60,183 nt of DNA from Gemmiger formicilis (GTDB taxonomy: Bacteria > Bacillota > Clostridia > Oscillospirales > Ruminococcaceae), in assembly GCF_024462815.1 (NCBI RefSeq), contig NZ_JANGCG010000015.1, forward strand, positions 1 to 60,183. The letters are read 5' to 3'. The notes beneath the pieces were generated by a model. It saw only the letters and a program-made list of their open reading frames with translations. It was not told the origin of the DNA and did not search any database. The first letter of the stretch is position 1. Each line of letters opens with the position of its first letter. The position numbers and the translations under genes are program-made. Below are positions 5,999 to 14,038 of the stretch, one piece after another.

Positions 5999-8900
5999 AT
6001 GCCAAGCAAACGTACCAATGATTCGGTCGACAGGATTCTGCAGGACCTGAATATGCAGCAGGCGGAGGCCGGGCTGCGCGACAGTGTCACCGACCGTCAG
6101 GTTGATGAGATACTGCGCAGTGTCGGCATCTCCACTACGGACGCACCGCCCATGCCCCAGAACGGCTTTGCCTTCGGGGGTGCGGACGGTTTGGATGAGC
6201 TGCTGAACGCCCCGGCCAATAAGGCGGCGGCCCCGGCGCAGCCTGCGCCGCAGCCGCGCCGCACAGCCCCGGCCCCACAGCCCGCCCAGAGCCGCCCGGC
6301 CCCCACACAGCCGCCCAAGGAAGGCCCGGCAGGGGACACCACGCCGACCTTCAGCGGCGATACAACCGGCACCGGCATCATCAAGGGCTTTCTCGTCAAT
6401 ATGAGCGCGGACGGCAGAAACGTCGATACCGAATCGCTGAACCGGAACAAAAACCAGTTCCAGCGTTTTTTCCGGGAATCCGCCGCTGTTGTGCCGGACG
6501 AGAAGGGCCGTATGCCCAAGCCGGAAAAGACAAAGCGCGGTCCCTTCGGCATGAAATACGCCGAGGATACCGGCGAGTTTGTGCCCATCAATGTCTCGCT
6601 GAGCGCAAGGCAGGATAAGCCAGAGCCGGAGGAATACTACCCCGATGAGGAGCTGGAAGCCCCGGCTCCCCGCCAGCCCGCCAAGAAGCGCGGCTTTCTG
6701 GATAAGCTGCTGGGCAGGGATGAGGAAACCGAGGAGCTGATGATTCCTGAGGCCCGTGCGGAGGAGCCCGCACCCCTGCGCGCCGCCCCGGCCCCGCAGC
6801 CTGCGCCGTCTGCCCCCGCCGCCCCGGCGGAGGACACCCAGACGCAGGAGGTCTGGCGCAGCAAGTACACCCGCCCGGCCCGCAGCAGCCGCTATGAGGA
6901 AATCGGCGATAAGACGCAGCAACTCATCCGCGGCACGGTGGACTATGCCCAGCAGAATCCCGCTGCACCGGCTGCCTCCGGTATGACCGGCACGATTTTC
7001 CGCAAAAAGAAGAACACGGTGGAATTTACCCCCGGGCAGAAAATCCAGACCACGCCGCCGCCCCAGCCAATGCCGCAGCACAGCGGCGAACCGGTGGGGG
7101 AGCCCATCGAGACGCCCCGCACCCAGACGGCCCCGCCGCCTGCTTCCACCGGCTTTACGATGCAGATGGACGCAGTGAGCACAGCGCCGGTGGACAGCAC
7201 ACAGGAGTTTATGAACGCCTATAACGCCGTGCGCCGCCCCCGCAAGGAGACGCCGCGCCCGGCCGTGCAGCCGGCCCCGGTGCAGCCTGTACAGACGGCG
7301 CAGCCCGCAGGGCCCGCCGCGCAGGAGCCGCAGGAAGACCCCTACGCAGATACGATTGTGCTGGGCGCCAGCTCCAAGGAGGAGGCCGAGCAGACCCGTG
7401 CGCGCCTGATGCCCCGGCGGGAGCGCGACGATGTGGACACGCTGGTGGATACCCTGACCGGCCGCATCCAGCTGACGCCGACAGCCCCGGCACATACCGG
7501 CTTTACCCAGTCGCTGGATGCCGTCCCGGCGCAGCCTGCGCACACCGGCTTTACCCAGAACCTCGGCGCGGTGCCGCCCGCGGAGGACGCACACAGCGGC
7601 TACACCCAGCAGCTGGGCAGCGCCGCCCCGGCAGAGCCGAACACCTCGGCCTTTGTCAACAACATTGCCAACACCATCAACACCCCACAGCCGAAGGAGG
7701 ACACCTCCGACTACGATAACGCCGCTGCAAGGCTGACGGCCTCACTGGCGGAGGATGCCTCCGCCACCCGCACGCACGCCCGTATCCCGACCGCGGCCGA
7801 TATGAGAAAGGCCGCAGCCCGCTTTACCGGCCGCGCCGCGGACGAGAGCGAGGACAATTCCGCCTCGCCCTTTGATACCGCCGAAATCCCGGTGCCCCGC
7901 GCCCATGAGTATGAGCGCGCCGAGGACGCACCCGCAGTCCGTTCCGCACTGGCCAAGCAGCTGACGGTGGCCACGGTGGCGGCCATCGTATCGGGCGCGG
8001 TGGCGGCGGTGCTCATCATCATTGGTGCACTGCCCATCCGCCCGGCGGCACTGGCAGATCCGACCGTCTACCCGGCGGTTGTACTGGTGCTGCTGCTGGC
8101 GGCCTGCGCGGCCAACTGGCAGGCCTTTGTAAGCGGCTTCAAGGGATTGGTCAAGGGCCCCACGCCGGACAGCCTTTCGGTTCTGCCCGCCCTCGGCGCG
8201 GCGGTGCAGTGCATCGCCATGCTGGCTACCGGCGGCTACCCCGGTGAGCTGCCCATGCTGGCAGGCCCGGCGGCGCTGGTGCTCTGCCTGAACGCCGTGG
8301 GTCGCCGTCTCAATGCGGCTGCGGCCAGTGACAACTTTACCCTTGTCAGCGCCAAGGTTGACCACGCGGTGGCCTACCGGCTGAAGGACGCGGGCGCACT
8401 GCGCGCCGTGTCGCAGGGGCTGGCCGAAACGCACCCCAGTGTGCTTGTCAGCCGCCCGACCCAGATTTTCCGCAGCTTCCTGACCAAGAGCGCCGCCCGC
8501 GGCACCAGCGATAAGAATCAGCAGCAGTTTGCCTGGATACTGGGCGGCTGCGGCCTTGCCGCCTTCCTGTTCACGGTCATCCGCACAAAGGACCCCGCCA
8601 CCGCCGCCACGGCAATGGCCGGTGTGTTCTGTCTGGCCGCACCGCTGGCCGGTACGCTGCTCTCGGCGCTGCCTGCGCGGATGATGCAGCGCAGCGCTGC
8701 GCAGGTGGGCGCGGTTGTGCCCGGCTGGAGCGATATCCGCCAGCTCGGCCGCATCAACGTCATTCAGGTGACCTCCCGGGATTTGTTCCCGGCGGGCTGT
8801 GTCACGCTGGCGGGCATCAAGCCTGTCAAGCCGGAGCACATTGACACCGCCATTGTCTACGCGGCGTCCATCCTGTCTGAGGCCGGGCCGACCTTGAAAA

Positions 8901-9601
8901 ACGTCTTTATGAATATGCTGGGCGAAAACCGCAGCCTGCTGGCCAAGGTCGATGACCGCGAGACGATTTACGGCAAGGGCTATATGGGCTGGATCAACAA
9001 GCGCCGTGTGCTGGTGGGCAACCGCGCCCTGATGCAGGATTTCGGCATCAAGATTCCGAGTCTTGAGTATGAGCAGCACCACACGGTGAACCAGCGCCGC
9101 GTGATTTATCTGGCCGTATCCGGCAAGCTGTTTGCTATGTTCCAGGTGGCCTACCAGCGCGACCCCGACACCGCCGCTGTGCTGGAAACGCTGAACCGCG
9201 CCGGGCTGTCCCTGGTGGTGGACTGCGATGACTTCAACTGTGATGTTGCGCTGCTGGAAACCGCCTACAGCCTGCCTGCGGGCTCGGTCAAGGTGCTGAA
9301 CAACGCCGAGCATCAGGCAATGGCGCCTGCGGTGGCATGGCTGCCGGAGAGCGAGGGCAATATGCTGCATCTGGGCAGCTTTGCCAGCTTCGTGGGCGGT
9401 CTGGAGGCCGCCGCCGGTGCTGCCGAGGGCGAGCGCAAGTCTGCCATTGTGCTGACGGTGTCCGTGCTGCTGAGCTGTGCGGTGGGCGTGCTGCTGACCC
9501 TGACAGGCGGGCTTGTCACGCTGCCGCTGGTCGGTATTGTGCTGTATCAGGCAGCATGGTGCGTGCTGGCGCTGATTTTCCCGCTGCTGCAGCGTTATTG
9601 A
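5999..9601 (+). CDS. Giant proline-rich membrane protein with a degenerate P1B-type ATPase core
   Basis: 1200 residues. Residues 1-645 are soluble and rich in Pro, Ala and Gln, probably disordered. They begin with two VDxIL motifs (about 9-42) and carry four copies of a (H/S)TGFTQxLxAVPA-like repeat (about 381-545). The rest follows the P1B heavy-metal ATPase plan: four hydrophobic segments (about 650-767), a short loop, two more (about 843-893), a large cytoplasmic part (about 894-1140) and two last ones (about 1147-1197). Stretches such as LGRINVIQV ... GIKPV and YGKGYMGWINKRRVLVGN align by eye with the P and N domains. Yet the CPC metal site reads CLAAPLAG, DKTGT is missing (SRDLFPAG), HP is gone (SEAGPTL), TGDN reads CDDFN and GDGINDAP is absent. 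It is most likely a non-pumping scaffold or sensor. Good AGAGGAA site at the start. Confidence 0.85.
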   Translation: MPSKRTNDSVDRILQDLNMQQAEAGLRDSVTDRQVDEILRSVGISTTDAPPMPQNGFAFGGADGLDELLNAPANKAAAPAQPAPQPRRTAPAPQPAQSRPAPTQPPKEGPAGDTTPTFSGDTTGTGIIKGFLVNMSADGRNVDTESLNRNKNQFQRFFRESAAVVPDEKGRMPKPEKTKRGPFGMKYAEDTGEFVPINVSLSARQDKPEPEEYYPDEELEAPAPRQPAKKRGFLDKLLGRDEETEELMIPEARAEEPAPLRAAPAPQPAPSAPAAPAEDTQTQEVWRSKYTRPARSSRYEEIGDKTQQLIRGTVDYAQQNPAAPAASGMTGTIFRKKKNTVEFTPGQKIQTTPPPQPMPQHSGEPVGEPIETPRTQTAPPPASTGFTMQMDAVSTAPVDSTQEFMNAYNAVRRPRKETPRPAVQPAPVQPVQTAQPAGPAAQEPQEDPYADTIVLGASSKEEAEQTRARLMPRRERDDVDTLVDTLTGRIQLTPTAPAHTGFTQSLDAVPAQPAHTGFTQNLGAVPPAEDAHSGYTQQLGSAAPAEPNTSAFVNNIANTINTPQPKEDTSDYDNAAARLTASLAEDASATRTHARIPTAADMRKAAARFTGRAADESEDNSASPFDTAEIPVPRAHEYERAEDAPAVRSALAKQLTVATVAAIVSGAVAAVLIIIGALPIRPAALADPTVYPAVVLVLLLAACAANWQAFVSGFKGLVKGPTPDSLSVLPALGAAVQCIAMLATGGYPGELPMLAGPAALVLCLNAVGRRLNAAAASDNFTLVSAKVDHAVAYRLKDAGALRAVSQGLAETHPSVLVSRPTQIFRSFLTKSAARGTSDKNQQQFAWILGGCGLAAFLFTVIRTKDPATAATAMAGVFCLAAPLAGTLLSALPARMMQRSAAQVGAVVPGWSDIRQLGRINVIQVTSRDLFPAGCVTLAGIKPVKPEHIDTAIVYAASILSEAGPTLKNVFMNMLGENRSLLAKVDDRETIYGKGYMGWINKRRVLVGNRALMQDFGIKIPSLEYEQHHTVNQRRVIYLAVSGKLFAMFQVAYQRDPDTAAVLETLNRAGLSLVVDCDDFNCDVALLETAYSLPAGSVKVLNNAEHQAMAPAVAWLPESEGNMLHLGSFASFVGGLEAAAGAAEGERKSAIVLTVSVLLSCAVGVLLTLTGGLVTLPLVGIVLYQAAWCVLALIFPLLQRY

Positions 9602-9630
9602 TTTTTAGTTAAGGAAAGGGGAGCCCCCAA

Positions 9631-10026
9631 ATGTACCGTGCACGCGAAAAACAGATGTCGATTTATGACTATCTGCCGCCCTATCATGGCGAGCTGTGCA
9701 ACGCCAACCGCTGGGTGCAGCTGGCTGCAGCCATCGACTGGGACGGCTTTGAGAAGGCCTACAGTGAGCTGTTTGCCCCCGGCGGGGCGGTGGCCCTGTC
9801 GGCCCGCGTGGCGCTGGGGTGCCGTATCATTCAGCTGCACTACAATGTGACCGACCGCGAGGTTGTGGCACTGGTGCAGGAAAGCCCCTACCTGCAATAT
9901 TTTCTGGGGTTTGAGAGCTTTGTGGAAAAGGTGCCCTTCTCACCCCGCACCGTGGCGCGGTTCCGCGCCCGCATCCCCGATAAGGCTGTGCGCCCGGCAG
10001 TCCGACTGCTGCGCAGCTTTGCATAA
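9631..10026 (+). pseudogene. Truncated transposase (N-terminal DUF772 domain only)
   Basis: 131 residues match only the N-terminal part of IS1182/IS5-type transposases: YDYLPPYHGELCNANRWVQLA, then SARVALGCRIIQLHYNVTDREVV, ESPYLQYFLGF and FSPRTVARFRAR. Full-length relatives exceed 400 residues and carry a DDE catalytic domain, which is absent here, so it cannot transpose. It keeps a good AAAGGGGAG site and an open frame, with 29 and 24 bases to its neighbours in the same direction. It may be a recent remnant or a retained DNA-binding fragment; remnant is the default. Confidence 0.75.
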
Positions 10027-10050
10027 ATTTTTTACAATAGAGAGGTATTC

Positions 10051-10917
10051 ATGGAACTGTTTGTAGACGCCCTTCTGGACGCCTTGATTGACGGCGTTAA
10101 AATGCTGCCCTTCCTGTATCTGGCTTATCTGCTGATTGAATGGCTGGAACGTCACCACGGCGAGAGCATCGAAAATGCGCTGGCCGGCGGTGGCCGCTGG
10201 GGCTTTATCCCCGGCGCGCTGCTGGGCTGTGTGCCGCAGTGCGGCTTCAGCGCGGTGGCCTCCAACCTGTACGCCAGCCGGGTCATCACCCCCGGCACGG
10301 TGCTGGCGGTCTTTATCGCCACCAGTGACGAGGCCATCCCACTGCTGGCGGCCGAGCCGTCCCAGTGGGTTATGCTGGTACTGCTGCTGGCCTGCAAGGT
10401 GGCGTTTGCCATCGTGGGCGGCTGGCTGTTGGACATTCCGCTGCGCCACGTGCTGCCCCACTCGCTGTACGGCGGCTATGAGGGCCACGCGGACGATGTG
10501 GACTGCCACGAGGAGCACGAGGAGACGAGCGGTATCTTCCTGGCAGCCCTGCGCCACACGCTGGAAATCTTTGTGTTCATCCTGCTGTTCAGCTTTATCA
10601 TCGGTCTGCTGTTTGAGGGCTTCGGCGAAGAGCCCATCACGGCGGCACTGTCCAGCATGGGCGTGTTCCAGCCGATGCTCACGGCGCTGGTCGGCCTTGT
10701 GCCCAACTGCGCGGTCAGCGTGCTGCTGGCACAGCTCTATGTGCAGGGGGCCATCAGCTTCGGCAGCCTGTTCGCGGGTCTGACCGCGGGTGCGGGCGTG
10801 GGTCTGGCGGTGCTCTGGCGCGTCAACCCCAGCTGGAAGCAGAACCTTTTTATGACGGGCCTTCTCTGGGCTGTGGGTGCCGGTGCCGGTATGCTTCTGC
10901 AGCTGCTGCCCCTTTAA
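10051..10917 (+). CDS. Putative heavy-metal/manganese exporter, ArsP_2 family
   Basis: Integral membrane protein of 288 residues with two homologous halves. Each half carries a G(C/L)VP(Q/N)C motif inside a hydrophobic segment (about 59-64 and 215-220), the hallmark of the putative 10-TM metal exporter family (PF11449, often labelled putative manganese or arsenic transporter). A His/Asp/Glu-rich cytoplasmic loop (GHADDVDCHEEHEE, about 148-162) separates the halves and could bind metal. The start ATG has an AGAGAGG site. It follows the transposase remnant and the P1B-like pseudo-ATPase gene, so both nearby membrane proteins are metal-transport related by fold. Substrate unknown. Confidence 0.8.
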   Translation: MELFVDALLDALIDGVKMLPFLYLAYLLIEWLERHHGESIENALAGGGRWGFIPGALLGCVPQCGFSAVASNLYASRVITPGTVLAVFIATSDEAIPLLAAEPSQWVMLVLLLACKVAFAIVGGWLLDIPLRHVLPHSLYGGYEGHADDVDCHEEHEETSGIFLAALRHTLEIFVFILLFSFIIGLLFEGFGEEPITAALSSMGVFQPMLTALVGLVPNCAVSVLLAQLYVQGAISFGSLFAGLTAGAGVGLAVLWRVNPSWKQNLFMTGLLWAVGAGAGMLLQLLPL

Positions 10918-10956
10918 AAACGTATCAAGCGTATCTTTTAAAAGGAGGATTTTCCC

Positions 10957-11838
10957 ATGCAATACAGCATTGAAAATGAAATTCTGCGCCTGACGGTGGA
11001 TTCCCACGGCGCAGAGCCTGTCAGCGTTGTGCATAAGCCCACCGGGGCAGAGCTTCTCTGGCAGGCAGACCCCGCTGTCTGGGCACGTCACGCGCCCATT
11101 CTGTTTCCCTACACAGGCAAGCTGACCGGCGGCAAGATGCTGGCAAAGGGTGTGGAGTACACCGGCAGGCAGCACGGCTTTGCCCGCGATGTGGAGCACA
11201 CGATGACCCACCATGCGGAAAATCTGCTGGAGTTTGAGCTGCACGCCAACAACGAGACCCTGCCCAAGTGGCCCTATGCCTTTGTGCTGCGCTCGACCTT
11301 TACGCTGGAGGGGGAGACGGTTCACCACACCCTGACCGTCGAGAACCCGGTGGAGGAGGAGCTGCGCTTCGGCATCGGCTACCATCCGGCCTTCGCGTTC
11401 CCCTTTGATGACCGCCATGTGACCGAGGACTACGAAATCCGCTTTGATGGCATCGAGTCCCCCCTCTGCGTCAGTGCTCAGCCCAACGGCCTGCTGAACG
11501 GCCAGAGCTACTATCTGGCCCGCAACGTGGAGGCCGTCCCCCTGACCGATGATTTGTTTGACAATGACAGCCATGCTATGGTCAACCTGCGCACGAGCCA
11601 TGTCTCCATCGTGGAGAAGGACACCGGCCGCAGCGTGATTTGCGATGTGTCGGACTTCCCGTACACCCTTATCTGGTCTGCCGCCAAGAAGCCGCTGCAC
11701 TTTGTCTGCATCGAGCCGTGGCACAGCCTGCCCGGCGAGGAGAACGGCCCGATGGAATGGGAACAGCGCCCCTGCGCCGCGTCTCTGAAGCGCGGTGAAA
11801 GCTGGTCCACCACCCTGTCTACCACCTTTGTGCGCTAA
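10957..11838 (+). CDS. Aldose 1-epimerase family protein (LacX-like)
   Basis: Galactose-mutarotase-fold protein of 293 residues, cytoplasmic, probably converting alpha and beta forms of a sugar or sugar phosphate. Family features visible are SHGAEPVSVVHKPTG with LLWQADPAVW near the start, RQHGFARD carrying one active-site His, GIGYHPAFAFPF with the second His, and CIEPWHSLP with the Glu base. Short LacX/YeaD-like members of this length usually lack a known substrate. It has a strong AAAGGAGG site and is last in a run ending at the terminator at 11871. Confidence 0.88.
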   Translation: MQYSIENEILRLTVDSHGAEPVSVVHKPTGAELLWQADPAVWARHAPILFPYTGKLTGGKMLAKGVEYTGRQHGFARDVEHTMTHHAENLLEFELHANNETLPKWPYAFVLRSTFTLEGETVHHTLTVENPVEEELRFGIGYHPAFAFPFDDRHVTEDYEIRFDGIESPLCVSAQPNGLLNGQSYYLARNVEAVPLTDDLFDNDSHAMVNLRTSHVSIVEKDTGRSVICDVSDFPYTLIWSAAKKPLHFVCIEPWHSLPGEENGPMEWEQRPCAASLKRGESWSTTLSTTFVR

Positions 11839-11870
11839 ACACCGGCGTGACAGTGGAAAAAATCGAATAA

Positions 11871-11921
11871 AAAATCCTGCCTGCGCTTTGGATGCGGTTG
11901 CATCGGCGCAGGCAGGATTTT
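11871..11921. terminator. Bidirectional terminator between the epimerase-like gene and glyQS
   Basis: A perfect 16-bp stem (11871-11886 with 11906-11921) has A-tracts on one side and T-tracts on the other, so it can end both the plus-strand epimerase transcript and the minus-strand glyQS transcript. Confidence 0.93.
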
Positions 11922-11934
11922 TATTTACTTAAAA

Positions 11935-13356
11935 TCAGAACGCAACCTTTTTGGCAATATAGTCGCGCAGCTCGGAGATGGGCATACGGACCTGTTCCAT
12001 TGTGTCGCGGTCACGGACGGTCACGCAGCCATCGGCCTCGACCTTGTCATCGCCCACGGTCTGGAAGTCCACGGTGATGCACAGCGGGGTGCCGATTTCA
12101 TCCTGGCGGCGGTAACGCTTGCCGATGGAACCGGCATCGTCATAATCGACCATAAAGTCCTTGGCCAGCTCGTTGCGGATTTCCATGGCTTTGTCGCCCA
12201 GTTTCTTGGACAGCGGCAGCACGGCGCACTTGAACGGAGCCAGGAACGGATGCAGATGCAGCACGGTGCGCACATCCTCCTTGCCCTTGGCATCGACCAT
12301 ATGCTGCTCGTCATAGGCTTCGCACAGGAAGGCCAGCGCCACACGGTCGCAGCCCAGAGAAGGCTCGATGACGTAGGGGATGTAGTGCTCGTTCGTCTCA
12401 GGGTCAAAGTACTCAAGGCTCTTGCCGGATGCCTCCTGATGGCGGGTCAAGTCATAGTTGGTGCGGTCGGCAATGCCCCACAGCTCGCCCCAGTCGGTGA
12501 ACGGGAAGGCATACTCAATGTCGGTGGTGGCGCGGCTGTAGAAGGCCAGCTCGGCGGGCTCGTGGTCGCGCAGACGCAGATTCTCCTCCTTGATGCCAAG
12601 GCTCAACAGCCAGTTCTTGCAGTAGTCCTTCCAGTAGGCAAACCACTCCAGGTCGGTGTTGGGTTTGCAGAAGAACTCGCACTCCATCTGCTCAAACTCA
12701 CGGGTACGGAAGGTGAAGTTGCCCGGGGTGATCTCGTTGCGGAACGCCTTGCCCACCTGGCAGACGCCGAACGGCAGCTTGCGGCGGGTGGTGCGCTGGA
12801 TGTTGGCAAAGTTGACAAAGATGCCCTGCGCGGTCTCGGGGCGCAGATAGCAGGTGGAGGAGGAATCCTCGGTCACGCCGATGGCGGTCTTGAACATCAG
12901 GTTGAACTTGCGGATGGGGGTGAAGTCATGCTTGCCGCAGACCGGGCAGACAACCTCGTCATGGCTGGCGATGAAGGCGTCCATCTCGTCAAACGTCATG
13001 GCGTCCACATCCACGTTCTTGCCCTGCTCGCACTCGGCAATCAGCTTGTCGGCGCGGTGGCGGCTCTTGCAGGCGCGGCAGTCCAGCAGCGGGTCCGAGA
13101 AGCTGGACACGTGGCCGGTGGTCACCCACGTCTGGGGGTTCATCAGGATGGCGGCATCCAGCCCGACGTTGTAGGGGCTTTCCTGCACGAATTTCTTCAT
13201 CCATGCCTTTTTGACGTTGTTCTTGAACTCAACGCCGAGGGGGCCGTAGTCCCAGCTGTTGGCCAGGCCGCCGTAGATCTCGCTGCCCGGGTAGATAAAC
13301 CCGCGGTTTTTGCACAGGTTCACGATCATGTCAAGGGTCTTTTCACTGTTCTTCAT
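11935..13356 (-). CDS. glyQS: Glycine--tRNA ligase, single-chain homodimeric type
   Basis: Class II synthetase that charges tRNA-Gly, 473 residues. It is the eukaryote/archaea-like homodimer type, not the separate alpha and beta chains. Motifs: [12 protein letters not shown] and [13 protein letters not shown] at the N-terminus, [21 protein letters not shown] (motif 2), [13 protein letters not shown] (motif 3 region) and a C-terminal anticodon-binding domain ([14 protein letters not shown] onward). A CxxC pair ([11 protein letters not shown]) lies in the insertion. The start ATG 13356 follows GGAAGGAGTAA; the frame runs open upstream but crosses the promoter. No T-box sequence (GGTGGNACCGCG) is seen in the leader. 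Confidence 0.96.
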   Translation of the reverse strand: MKNSEKTLDMIVNLCKNRGFIYPGSEIYGGLANSWDYGPLGVEFKNNVKKAWMKKFVQESPYNVGLDAAILMNPQTWVTTGHVSSFSDPLLDCRACKSRHRADKLIAECEQGKNVDVDAMTFDEMDAFIASHDEVVCPVCGKHDFTPIRKFNLMFKTAIGVTEDSSSTCYLRPETAQGIFVNFANIQRTTRRKLPFGVCQVGKAFRNEITPGNFTFRTREFEQMECEFFCKPNTDLEWFAYWKDYCKNWLLSLGIKEENLRLRDHEPAELAFYSRATTDIEYAFPFTDWGELWGIADRTNYDLTRHQEASGKSLEYFDPETNEHYIPYVIEPSLGCDRVALAFLCEAYDEQHMVDAKGKEDVRTVLHLHPFLAPFKCAVLPLSKKLGDKAMEIRNELAKDFMVDYDDAGSIGKRYRRQDEIGTPLCITVDFQTVGDDKVEADGCVTVRDRDTMEQVRMPISELRDYIAKKVAF

Positions 13357-13434
13357 TACGTTACTCCTTCCGCGTGGCTGGCTGCCACACAAAGCGATTA
13401 TTCCCACCGCGCCCGATTGTGACGCAGTAAGGAT

Positions 13435-13462
13435 ATTATAGCATAGGTTGGGGATAATGCAA
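13435..13462 (-). promoter_or_regulatory. Promoter of glyQS
   Basis: On the minus strand, TTGCAT (13457-13462), 16 bases, TATAAT (13435-13440). The AT-rich repeat copy at 13466-13534 abuts its -35 side. Confidence 0.75.
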
Positions 13463-13465
13463 AGC

Positions 13466-13534
13466 AAATAAGAATAAAAAAATAATAAATAATAAATATG
13501 GTGGAGTTTTCGGCACGGGGCCGAAAACAAAACC
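13466..13534. repeat. AT-rich dispersed repeat, copy A
   Basis: An AAATAAGAATAAA...AATAATAAATAATAAA tract is followed by GTGGAGTTTTC and a GTTTTCGGC/GCCGAAAAC hairpin. About 65 bases match the left part of the element at 19687-19820 almost base for base. Confidence 0.7.
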
Positions 13535-13552
13535 GGTAAAGAGCGCGGCCTG

Positions 13553-13786
13553 TTACAACAGCAACCCCATAATTTCGTCGGCCAGCATGACCAACTCCCT
13601 GTGGGTGAGGGTTTTATCCGCGCTCAGGCGGGCCAGCTCCTGCTGCACGCGGGGAATTTTGTGCGCCGGGATTCCGATGCGTGCCAGCTGCTTTTTGGTA
13701 AGCGGCGGCGCGGCTTCCGCCTGCCCCAGCCGCGACACGGCCAGAGGGTCAACGCTCCATACAATGCAGGCCATACAACTGCTCAT
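13553..13786 (-). CDS. Small hypothetical protein (77 residues)
   Basis: Minus-strand frame of 77 residues. Its C-terminal two thirds ([20 protein letters not shown], then [21 protein letters not shown]) is predicted helical and charged, without a signal peptide. I do not recognise a family. It has its own extended -10 promoter just upstream. The GAGGAG site is very close to the first ATG (13786), so the second ATG (13774, MACIVWS) may be the true start. Real but functionally unknown. Confidence 0.55.
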   Translation of the reverse strand: MSSCMACIVWSVDPLAVSRLGQAEAAPPLTKKQLARIGIPAHKIPRVQQELARLSADKTLTHRELVMLADEIMGLLL

Positions 13787-13800
13787 CTCCTCTTTATATC

Positions 13801-13809
13801 ATTATACCA
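13801..13809 (-). promoter_or_regulatory. Extended -10 promoter of the 77-residue gene
   Basis: TGGTATAAT on the minus strand, about 20 bases before the start codon; no clear -35 box. Confidence 0.5.
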
Positions 13810-13941
13810 GCAAACCGGCCCATTCGCCAGAGAAAAGTCGGTTTTCTGCTGCATCTGCGACGTATTGCAATAAATTGCGGTGCTAAATTTGTGCCATTTA
13901 CCCAAAAATTGCCCGGTGCGGTTGGGATTTCAAAAAAAGTG

Positions 13942-13970
13942 TTTATTTTGTTGCAGAAAAATAGTATAAT
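13942..13970 (+). promoter_or_regulatory. Probable promoter of murC
   Basis: TATAAT (13965-13970) with a weak TTTATT 17 bases upstream (13942-13947). Confidence 0.5.
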
Positions 13971-14038
13971 GTTTCCAGTAGTATACACCGCGTGTCAGGC
14001 CTTTGGCAGCGGATGATTTTTTTGAGGTGACCACTGTT

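Noticed and set aside
7139..7626. CRISPR-like or DNA tandem repeat
   Set aside because: The repetition is at protein level (TGFTQ units) inside a coding frame and is not regularly spaced.
5981..9370. Long minus-strand frames opposite the pseudo-ATPase gene
   Set aside because: They are G/C-rich antisense shadows with His/Arg/Gly bias and no start signals. The same applies to the long antisense frames opposite infB, pnp, parE/parC, rpoB, rpoC and pepF.
13357..13434. Glycine T-box leader for glyQS
   Set aside because: The minus-strand leader has GGGCGCGGTGGG but not the T-box core, and is too short for the full structure.
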